Positions 7,130-12,976 of a DNA stretch of 14,447 bases are shown here, piece after piece. Position 1 is the stretch's first letter; every line of letters begins with the position of its first letter. The DNA comes from WHTB01 sp050699035 (GTDB lineage Bacteria; Actinomycetota; Actinomycetes; Propionibacteriales; Nocardioidaceae). The stretch covers positions 1 through 14,447 of the forward strand of contig JBOHDE010000089.1 in assembly GCA_050699035.1 (NCBI GenBank), written 5' to 3'. Both the position numbers and the translations under genes were made by a program. The notes beneath the pieces were generated by a model that saw only the letters and a list, made by a program, of their open reading frames with translations, had not been told where the DNA came from and ran no database searches.

Positions 7130-8014
7130 CTATGGGGTGCGCGCCAGGTGCTCCGCAATGCGCGCGAAGTCGTCGACCCGCAGCGCCTCACCGCGCTCCT
7201 TCGGGTCGACCCCGGCGGCGCGCAGCGCGGACTCAGCGACCGCTCCCGATCCCGCCAGCCCGGCGAGGGCGGCACGGAGTGTCTTGCGGCGTTGGGCAAA
7301 CGCGTGGTCGACGACCTGGAAGACCTCGGCGCGGGTGGCCGTGGTGGCCGGTGGCGGCCGATGGTCGAAGGACACCAGCCCGGAGTCGACGTTCGGTGCC
7401 GGCCAGAAGACGCTGCGGCCGATCTGGCCGGCCGGCCGCACGTCTGCGTACCACGCGGCCTTCACACTCGGGATGCCGTAGGTCCGAGACCCCGGACCAG
7501 CCACCAGCCGGTCGGCCACCTCGGACTGCACCATGACCAGTGAGCGGCGCAGCGACGACAGCAGGCCGAACAGGTGCAGCAGGACGGGCACGGACACGTT
7601 GTACGGCAGGTTGGCGACCAGCGCCGTCGGGGCCGGACCAGGCAGCTCGCTCACCCGCAGGGCGTCGGCGGCGACGACCTCGAGCCGGTCGGCGTGCCCC
7701 GGAGCCCGCTCGGCCACGGTCGCCGCCAGTGCGGACGCGAGCGCCGGCTCGACCTCGATCGCGACCACCCGGGCGGCGTGGTCGAGCAGGCCGAGGGTCA
7801 GCGACCCGAGACCCGGGCCTACCTCGACCACGACGTCGTCCGGCCGCAGGTCGGCCACCCGGACGATGCGCCGCACCGTGTTGGCGTCGATGACGAAGTT
7901 CTGACCCCGCTGCTTGGTGGGCCGCAGGTCCAAGGCGGCCGCCAGCGAACGCACATCCGCCGGACCGAGAAGTCTCGGCCCGGCGGATGCGGGGTGGTGC
8001 GCGGGGTCGGTCAC
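7130..8014 (-). CDS. rsmA (ksgA): 16S rRNA (adenine(1518)-N6/adenine(1519)-N6)-dimethyltransferase
   Basis: Dimethylates two adjacent adenines in the 3' hairpin of 16S rRNA during late 30S assembly, and is the target-modifying enzyme behind kasugamycin sensitivity. Motifs: TKQRGQNFVIDANTVRRIV (33-51), SAM motif I VVVEVGPGLGSLTLGLL (61-77), AIEVEPALA (85-93), catalytic NLPYN (135-139), and late conserved QSEVADRLVAGPGSRTYGI and FAQRRKTLRAAL. A GTG at 8014 gives 294 residues; upstream SD match is poor. An ATG at 8071 would add 19 residues encoded by the MITE-like spacer, so I reject it. It is followed after 10 nt by ispE and preceded by the 164-bp spacer after rpfB. With RsmI it is the second 16S rRNA methyltransferase of this locus. 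Confidence 0.94.
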   Translation of the reverse strand: MTDPAHHPASAGPRLLGPADVRSLAAALDLRPTKQRGQNFVIDANTVRRIVRVADLRPDDVVVEVGPGLGSLTLGLLDHAARVVAIEVEPALASALAATVAERAPGHADRLEVVAADALRVSELPGPAPTALVANLPYNVSVPVLLHLFGLLSSLRRSLVMVQSEVADRLVAGPGSRTYGIPSVKAAWYADVRPAGQIGRSVFWPAPNVDSGLVSFDHRPPPATTATRAEVFQVVDHAFAQRRKTLRAALAGLAGSGAVAESALRAAGVDPKERGEALRVDDFARIAEHLARTP

Positions 8015-8024
8015 TGCCAGGGCG

Positions 8025-8174
8025 TGTCTAGTAATCCCCGGCCGTCGCGAGCGGCGTCCGGTGGGATGCATCGCAAGGCGGAGGAGGAGCGCGATGCTGT
8101 CGCATCGTGCGACGACGACAACGCCGCGAGGCGCCCTCCGGGCGACGCGCAGTAGGCCATGGGGTTGCTAGACA
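8025..8174. mobile_element. MITE-like element between rpfB and ksgA
   Basis: The ends are inverted repeats: TGTCTAGTAATCCCC (8025-8039) against the reverse complement of 8161-8174, TGTCTAGCAACCCC, so one substitution and one extra base over 15 nt. Both carry CTAG, a tetramer usually scarce in high-G+C genomes. Between them lie several perfect small stems: GCATCGC/GCGATGC (8068-8074 with 8091-8097), GTCGCA/TGCGAC (8099-8104 with 8108-8113) and CGCCC/GGGCG (8132-8136 with 8140-8144). There is no convincing coding frame. Size about 150 bp, terminal inverted repeats and internal secondary structure fit a non-autonomous miniature element. I see no clear target-site duplication. A structured attenuator between rpfB and ksgA is the alternative. 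Confidence 0.5.
8132..8144 (-). terminator. Possible weak terminator/attenuator hairpin after rpfB
   Basis: CGCCC-TCC-GGGCG stem 35 nt downstream of the rpfB stop, inside the MITE-like spacer. No U-tract follows. It is the nearest stable GC stem after rpfB, but partial read-through into ksgA is as likely as termination. Confidence 0.25.
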
Positions 8175-8178
8175 TGTC

Positions 8179-9285
8179 CTAGGTGGGGAGACCAAGCTCG
8201 GCGGCGCAGCCCGGCCAGGCGCCGTAGCCGCCGTTGGCGTCACGGACCTTCTCCGCGATGGAGATCTGGGTCTCCCGGCTGGCCTCGCTCGGCAGACCGG
8301 AGCCGCCGTACGCCTCCCAGGTCTCCACATTGAACTGCAGGCCGCCGTAGTAGCCGTTGCCGGTGTTGATGGCCCAGTTGCCCCCGGACTCGCATTCGGC
8401 GAGCCGGTCCCACACGGTGTTGCCGCCGGAGAAGTCGGACGTGGGCTCCGGGGGACTCTTGGTGCCATGAACCTCGACCCGGTCGACCGGTTTGCGGACG
8501 ACGGCGGACTTGAGCGTCTTCTTGCTGCGCACCTCGCCGTCGGCATAGACGAGGGCGAGCGTCACCCGCTTGGCGCCGTCGCGACCCTCCTCGACCACCT
8601 TCTCGTCGCCCTTGAGGAGCTCGTCGTCCTTGCGGACCACCGTCTTGTTCGGGATCGACACCAGGCCGGTCACGGTCTTCTTGTCGATCTTGACGACGGT
8701 GATGTTCGAGCCGTTCTTGATCGCCGACTTGACGTCCGGCTTGACCTCGTCGTTGGAGTCGGTCTTCACCTTCATGTCCTTGAGGGCGTCCGCGACAGTG
8801 AGTGCGGTCGTGGTCCGCTTGGACGTCTTGCCCTTCAGCACCAGGTCGACCTTCTTGACCGTCTTCACGGTGAGGTCGAGACCCTTGCGGCCGATCGGGG
8901 CAGCACGGCTGGCCGACAGCTCCGCGTTGCCGAACCGCAGGCCGATCTGGGCGAGGGCGGTGTCGACGCTGGTCGCGGTCACCCAGTACTTGCTCTGCTT
9001 GCCGTCGACGGTGAGGGTCAGCTCCCGTCCGTACCGCACGGCGATGCGGGAGCCGTCCTCGACGCCGGTGGACGGCGCCGGGGCGACGGCGTCGTGGTCA
9101 CCGAGCTCGATGCCCTCGTCGTCGAGGACTTCCTCGACGGTGTCCCCGAAAGTCTTGACGTCCGTGGCCTTGCCGTCGATCGACAGGGTCACGGTCTTGC
9201 TCATCGTGGCGTACGCGACGGTGCCGCCGACCAGTCCGCAGACGGCCAACGCAACCGCAACGACGAGAGCGATTCGCTTCCGCAC
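8179..9285 (-). CDS. rpfB: Resuscitation-promoting factor RpfB (peptidoglycan-cleaving lytic transglycosylase)
   Basis: 368 residues, exported cell-wall enzyme that cleaves glycan strands and supports resuscitation from dormancy. The N-terminus MRKRIALVVAVALAVCGLVG is a signal peptide or signal anchor (to about 27). The mycobacterial RpfB lipobox is only approximated by LAVC16, where Val at -1 is unfavourable, so lipidation is doubtful. Three DUF348 repeats follow (about 30-75, 88-135, 145-190), then a G5 domain (about 203-275) with VVEEGRDGAKRVTL. A short Pro/Gly linker leads to the Rpf domain (about 288-368): VWDRLAECESGGNWAINTGN with catalytic Glu299, YYGGLQFNVETWEAYGG and a WPGC end (Cys298-Cys360 disulphide expected). 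GTG start with GGAG 4 nt upstream. The tatD-rpfB-ksgA order is the conserved actinobacterial one. Confidence 0.96.
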   Translation of the reverse strand: MRKRIALVVAVALAVCGLVGGTVAYATMSKTVTLSIDGKATDVKTFGDTVEEVLDDEGIELGDHDAVAPAPSTGVEDGSRIAVRYGRELTLTVDGKQSKYWVTATSVDTALAQIGLRFGNAELSASRAAPIGRKGLDLTVKTVKKVDLVLKGKTSKRTTTALTVADALKDMKVKTDSNDEVKPDVKSAIKNGSNITVVKIDKKTVTGLVSIPNKTVVRKDDELLKGDEKVVEEGRDGAKRVTLALVYADGEVRSKKTLKSAVVRKPVDRVEVHGTKSPPEPTSDFSGGNTVWDRLAECESGGNWAINTGNGYYGGLQFNVETWEAYGGSGLPSEASRETQISIAEKVRDANGGYGAWPGCAAELGLPT

Positions 9286-9440
9286 AGTGCTCCAGTGCTC
9301 GTTCCGTCCGGGTACGGGACGGCATCACCTGGACAGGCTCTCATCACACGACAACTGCGGACCCTGATGGGTCCGCCCGGTGCTCCAGCCTGTTCAGTTC
9401 GTGGTGCTGCCGTTAGCAGGTCCGATCCCGGCCAACAATC
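9286..9440 (-). promoter_or_regulatory. Structured 5' leader of rpfB
   Basis: From the predicted start near 9440 the leader is about 155 nt. It contains an 8-bp stem with 4-nt loop, GCGGACCC/GGGTCCGC (9357-9364 with 9369-9376), enclosed by a 7-bp helix AGCCTGT/ACAGGCT (9387-9393 with 9333-9339). Near the start codon CCGTCC/GGACGG (9304-9309 with 9317-9322) forms another stem. The RNA of 9326-9333 (UCCAGGUG) can pair with 9291-9297 (CACUGGA) around that stem with one bulge, hiding most of the GGAG Shine-Dalgarno at 9293-9290. A translational switch is therefore possible. I do not recognise the known ydaO/c-di-AMP riboswitch consensus here. Confidence 0.4.
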
Positions 9441-9445
9441 ACGGG

Positions 9446-9475
9446 ACGATAACGAACTACCCCGCAACACGCCAA
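9446..9475 (-). promoter_or_regulatory. Possible rpfB promoter
   Basis: TTGGCG at 9475-9470 and TATCGT at 9451-9446 on the minus strand, spaced by 18 nt, with a start expected near 9440. Together with the leader and the hairpin after tatD, this accounts for most of the 369-bp gene-free stretch 9286-9654. In the remainder (about 9476-9600) I see no further clear signal apart from an ATTTGCCG/CGGCAAAT inverted repeat joining 9592-9599 with 9641-9648. Confidence 0.4.
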
Positions 9476-9600
9476 ACCATCCGCCGCATGATGGGATTTG
9501 TCCTGGTATTTCGTGATCACTCCTGTCACATCTACCCGCCACGCCTCAGAACTTTCACCGATCGTGCACCTCGGTCGTACGGACGGTGCTCATTTGCCGC

Positions 9601-9654
9601 CAAACGGGCCGTCAGAACGTGACCCGACACACCCTCCGGACGGCAAATCCGGAG
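9601..9654 (-). terminator. Hairpins after tatD, probable terminator region
   Basis: Directly after the tatD stop, CTCCGGA/TCCGGAG (9634-9640 with 9648-9654) forms a perfect 7-bp stem with 7-nt loop. A second imperfect stem follows at about 9604-9626 (CGGGTCA...TGACGGCCCG) and ends in TTTG on the minus strand. Neither has a long U-run. Position between tatD and the rpfB promoter supports termination. Confidence 0.4.
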
Positions 9655-10494
9655 CTACCACGGGCCGCCGAAGGCCGCGTCGGTGTTGGCGTCGATAGTG
9701 CGGCACAGGTCGGCCAGGTCGGCGCCGAGCGTCACCGCCATCGCCCGCACGGTCAGCGGCACGAGGTACGACGCGTTGGTGCGACCGCGGTGCGGCATCG
9801 GGGTCAGGAACGGCGCGTCGGTCTCGACCAGCACCCTGTCGGGCGGCGTGACCGCGAGTGCGGCCCGCAACGGCTCGGCGTTCCTGAACGTCACGGTGCC
9901 GGCGTACGACAGCCAGAAGCCGCGCTCCACACACGCCCGGGCGAAGTCGGCGTCACCGGAGAAACAGTGCATGACGACCCGGTCGGGGGCGCCCTCGCTG
10001 TCGACCACCTTGAGCACGTCGTCGTGCGCGTCGCGGTCGTGGATGACCAGCGTCTTGCCGTGCTGCTTGGCCAGCGCGATGTGCGCCCGGAACGACTCCT
10101 GCTGCGCCTCCACCCCCTCGGGGCCCGTCCGGAAGTAGTCCAGCCCGGTCTCGCCGACCGCCCGAACCCGCGGCGACGAGCCGGCCAGCCGGTCGATCTC
10201 GGCCACCGCCGCGTCGAGGTCACCCTCGGCCGCCAGCCTCGGCGCTTCGTTCGGGTGCAGGGAGACGCCGGCCACGACCGCGTCGTACTCACCGGCCGTC
10301 TCGACCGCCCAGCGCGCGCCCGGCAGGTCGCAGCCGATCTGCACGATCCTCTTCACGCCGACCGACCCGGCCAGGCGCAGCGCCTCGTCGACCGGCAACA
10401 CGGACGGACCGCGCCCGAGGTCGAGGTGGCAGTGGTTGTCGACGACCGGGTACGGCAACGGCTCCGGCAGCGCCGGCAGGTCGGGGCCGGGCAT
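9655..10494 (-). CDS. tatD: TatD-family metal-dependent hydrolase (DNase)
   Basis: 279-residue TIM-barrel hydrolase of the TatD/MBL-amidohydrolase group, proposed to be a 3'-5' exonuclease in DNA repair and RNA quality control. The metal ligands are all visible: NHCHLD (His21, His23), VGETGLDYFR (Glu115), IHDRDAHDDV (His152), MHCFSG (His176) and VLVETDAPFLTP (Asp226). The C-terminal NASYL and LADLCRTIDANTDAAFG segments are typical. The ATG at 10494 overlaps the metG stop by one base (TGATG), so translation is coupled; the open frame extending further upstream runs inside metG and is not part of this protein. It is the last gene of the rsmI-metG-tatD unit. The substrate cannot be told from sequence. 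Confidence 0.95.
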   Translation of the reverse strand: MPGPDLPALPEPLPYPVVDNHCHLDLGRGPSVLPVDEALRLAGSVGVKRIVQIGCDLPGARWAVETAGEYDAVVAGVSLHPNEAPRLAAEGDLDAAVAEIDRLAGSSPRVRAVGETGLDYFRTGPEGVEAQQESFRAHIALAKQHGKTLVIHDRDAHDDVLKVVDSEGAPDRVVMHCFSGDADFARACVERGFWLSYAGTVTFRNAEPLRAALAVTPPDRVLVETDAPFLTPMPHRGRTNASYLVPLTVRAMAVTLGADLADLCRTIDANTDAAFGGPW

Positions 10495-12080
10495 CAGTCG
10501 TCGGTGTCGGCCAGTCGCGGGAACAGCGACGCGCCCTTGGTGATGGTCACGCCGGCCGGCAGCTGACCCCAGCGACCGGCGTCGCCGACCCGCTGATCGG
10601 CCAGCGGACCGAGGGCGGCAGCCGCGCCCAGCGCGTCCCAGATCTGCTGCGACGACTTCGGCATCACGGCGTGGTGCAGCACCGCGACCGCGCGCAGCGA
10701 CTCGGCCGCGGTGGCGAGGATGGTCGCCAGCCGGCCGCGCGCCGCGTCGTCCTTGGCCACCTTCCACGGCTCCTGCTCGGCGAGGTAGTGGTTGACCGCG
10801 CCGACGTAGGTCTCCGTGACCGCGATCGCCTCGTGCAGGGCGAGCCGGTCGACCGCCGCCTCCGCGGTCGCCACAGTCGCGGCGAGCTGGTCGGCCAGGG
10901 CCCGCTCGGCGGGGCCGTGGTCGGTCGCCGCGGGCAGCACGCCGTCGAAGTACCGGCCGACCATCGCGGTCACCCGCGACGTCAGGTTGCCCAGCCCGTT
11001 GGCCAGCTCGGACGTGTAGATCGCGCTCAGGTGCTCCCAGGAGAACGACCCGTCGGAGCCGAACGCGATCGCCCGCAGGAAGTAGTAGCGGTACGCGTCG
11101 GACCCGAAGTGGTCCACGACCTGGCTCGGGTGGATGGCCGTCGCCTTCGACTTGCTCATCTTCTGTCCGCCGACCAGCAGCCAGCCGTGCGCGAACACCT
11201 GCCGGGGTACGTCGATCCCGGCCGCCATCAGCATCGCCGGCCAGATCACCGCGTGGAACCGGAGGATGTCACGGCCGACCAGGTGGACGTCGGCCGGCCA
11301 GGTACGGGCGAACGTCTCCGGTGCCGTGCCGTAGCCCGCCGCAGTGGCGTAGTTGAGCAGTGCGTCGATCCAGACGTAGAGGACGTGCCCCTCGTCCCAC
11401 GGCACCGGGATCCCCCAGTCGAAGCTCGAGCGGGTGATCGACAGGTCGTCGAGCCCCTGCTTCACGAACGCGATGACCTCGTTGCGCGCGCTCTCGGGCT
11501 GGACGAACGTCGGGCTGTCCTCGTACAGGGCGAGCAGCCGGTCGGCGTACTCGGACAGCCGGAAGAAATAGTTGGACTCGGAGATCTGGTCGACCGGGCG
11601 CTGGTGGATCGGGCACAGCTTCTGTCCGTCCGCACCGTCGATCAGCTCGGCGGGCAGCTTGAACTCCTCGCAGGCCACGCAGTACGGGCCTTCGTAGATG
11701 CCCTCGTAGACCTGGCCGGCGTCGTACAGCGTCTGCCAGAACTCCCGGACCCGCTCGGTGTGCCGCTCGTCGGTCGTGCGGATGAAGTCGTCGTTGCTGG
11801 CGTCGATGACGTCGAGCACCGGCTGCCACTCGCGCGCGACCAGGCCATCGGTGAAGTCCTGCGGGGTCTGGCCGGCCTCCTCCGCCGCCTGCAGCACCTT
11901 CTGGCCGTGCTCGTCGGTGCCGGTGAGATACCAGACCGACTCGCCACGCTGCCGGTGCCAGCGCGCGATCATGTCACCGGCGACGGTGGTGTACGCGCTG
12001 CCGATGGACGGGGCGGCGGTCACGTAGTAGATCGGCGTCGTGACGTAGAAGGACTTCGCCGCAGGGCTGGTTTCGGACAT
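10494..12080 (-). CDS. metG: Methionyl-tRNA synthetase with a non-canonical HIGH motif
   Basis: 528-residue class I synthetase that charges tRNA-Met. Start FYVTTPIYYVTAAP leads to SIGS (25-28, codons at 12008-11997) where HIGH is expected, then AYTTVAGDMIARWHRQRG and YLTGTDEHGQKV. A zinc knuckle has Cys134, Cys137, Cys156 and His159 (CVAC, CPIH). Further on are NYFFRLSEY, DLSITRSSFDWGIPVPWD, VWIDALLNY, LVGRDILRFHAVIWPA and an intact KMSKS (307-311). The anticodon-binding helical domain ends AGRWGQLPAG and FPRL. There is no C-terminal EMAP/Trbp111 tRNA-binding domain, which fits actinobacterial MetG length. AGGA lies 8 nt before the ATG; rsmI ends 10 nt upstream; tatD overlaps downstream. The loss of both HIGH histidines is the striking oddity; the rest is ordinary. 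Confidence 0.94.
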   Translation of the reverse strand: MSETSPAAKSFYVTTPIYYVTAAPSIGSAYTTVAGDMIARWHRQRGESVWYLTGTDEHGQKVLQAAEEAGQTPQDFTDGLVAREWQPVLDVIDASNDDFIRTTDERHTERVREFWQTLYDAGQVYEGIYEGPYCVACEEFKLPAELIDGADGQKLCPIHQRPVDQISESNYFFRLSEYADRLLALYEDSPTFVQPESARNEVIAFVKQGLDDLSITRSSFDWGIPVPWDEGHVLYVWIDALLNYATAAGYGTAPETFARTWPADVHLVGRDILRFHAVIWPAMLMAAGIDVPRQVFAHGWLLVGGQKMSKSKATAIHPSQVVDHFGSDAYRYYFLRAIAFGSDGSFSWEHLSAIYTSELANGLGNLTSRVTAMVGRYFDGVLPAATDHGPAERALADQLAATVATAEAAVDRLALHEAIAVTETYVGAVNHYLAEQEPWKVAKDDAARGRLATILATAAESLRAVAVLHHAVMPKSSQQIWDALGAAAALGPLADQRVGDAGRWGQLPAGVTITKGASLFPRLADTDD

Positions 12081-12090
12081 GCGGCCAATC

Positions 12091-12930
12091 CTACGAGCGG
12101 TCGTGTGCCAGCGCGTACACAGTTCTTTTCGGCAGGCCGGTCCGGCGTACGACGTCGGTGACCGCGTCCTTGGTCGACAGGCCGCGCTCCCGTGCTTCGT
12201 CGAGGAGCGCCGTGACCTGCTCCGGCTCGACGTCACCGGCAGCCGGCTCGGCCCGCCCGGAGACGACGATCGTCACCTCACCGCGGACGCCGTCGGCGGC
12301 CCAGCCGGCCAGCTCTCCGAGCCCGCCCCGACGTACCTCCTCGTAGGTCTTCGTCAGCTCCCGGCAGACGGCGGCCGGTCGGTCGGCACCGAGCGCCTCG
12401 GCCATCGCGGTCAGCGCGGCCGCGGTGCGGTGCGGTGCCTCGAAGAACACCATCGTGCGTGGCTCGTCGGCGAGAGCGGCCAGCCGGCGGGCACGCTCTC
12501 CTGCCTTCCGGGGAAGGAAACCCTCGAAGCAGAACCGGTCGACGGGCAGCCCGGACACCGCCAAGGCAGTGAGTACGGCGGACGGGCCGGGCACCGCGGT
12601 CACGGCGATGTCCTCGGCGACCGCGGCCGCGACGAGCCGGTAGCCGGGGTCCGACACGCTCGGCATCCCGGCGTCGGTGACGAGCAGCACCCGGTCTCCG
12701 TCGCGCAGTGCCTGCATCAGGTCGTCGGTGCGCCGTGCCTCGTTGGCCTCGAAGTACGACAGCACCCGGGCGCTGGTCTCGACGCCCAGGTCGGAGCAGA
12801 GCCGGCGCAGGCGGCGGGTGTCCTCCGCGGCGATCACGTCGGCGGCCGCGAGCTCGGTCGCGAGCCGCGGCGAGGCGTCGTCGACCCGGCCGATCGGGGT
12901 CGCAGCGAGCACGAGCGTTCCAGGCGTCAC
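12091..12930 (-). CDS. rsmI: 16S rRNA (cytidine(1402)-2'-O)-methyltransferase
   Basis: 279-residue tetrapyrrole-methylase-fold enzyme that adds the 2'-O-methyl group to C1402 of 16S rRNA in the decoding centre. Motifs: GTLVLAATPIGRVDDASPR (4-22), DVIAAEDTRRLRRL (31-44), SYFEANE, VTDAGMPSVSDPGYRLV (84-100), VPGPSAVLTALAVSGLP (113-129), FEGFLPRKAGER (135-146), and VFFEAPHR. The C-terminal RsmI HTH-like tail reads LSTKDAVTDVVRRTGLPKRT. The GTG at 12930 begins directly at the TPGTLVLAATPIG consensus. It diverges from pmt across 46 bp and is followed after 10 nt by metG, so it is probably the first gene of an rsmI-metG-tatD operon. Confidence 0.95.
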   Translation of the reverse strand: MTPGTLVLAATPIGRVDDASPRLATELAAADVIAAEDTRRLRRLCSDLGVETSARVLSYFEANEARRTDDLMQALRDGDRVLLVTDAGMPSVSDPGYRLVAAAVAEDIAVTAVPGPSAVLTALAVSGLPVDRFCFEGFLPRKAGERARRLAALADEPRTMVFFEAPHRTAAALTAMAEALGADRPAAVCRELTKTYEEVRRGGLGELAGWAADGVRGEVTIVVSGRAEPAAGDVEPEQVTALLDEARERGLSTKDAVTDVVRRTGLPKRTVYALAHDRS

Positions 12931-12976
12931 CCGGACAGCATCCCAGCCCGGCCGGCGCGCTCCGTACAGTGTCCGC
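12931..12976. promoter_or_regulatory. Divergent promoter region of rsmI and pmt
   Basis: Only 46 bp separate the two GTG starts, so both promoters must lie here or in the opposite gene. On the plus strand TACAGT (12965-12970, TANNNT type) ends 6 nt before the pmt GTG, which suggests a leaderless pmt mRNA; a -35 is not convincing. On the minus strand TGGGAT or GATGCT around 12945-12937 are weak -10 candidates for rsmI. Neither gene has a clear Shine-Dalgarno site. Confidence 0.45.

Noticed and set aside
8012..8071. ATG at 8071 as an earlier ksgA start
   Set aside because: The added residues come from the MITE-like spacer, there is no SD, and KsgA family similarity begins after the GTG at 8014.
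9286..9440. ydaO-type c-di-AMP riboswitch in the rpfB leader
   Set aside because: I could not find the conserved paired GA-rich segments of that class; only generic stems are seen.
8107..9516. Long plus-strand open frame opposite rpfB
   Set aside because: No domain, low-complexity composition; rpfB on the other strand is complete and motif-rich.
10671..12161. Plus-strand open frame of about 500 codons opposite metG
   Set aside because: Pure shadow of metG; no start signal and no family motifs.
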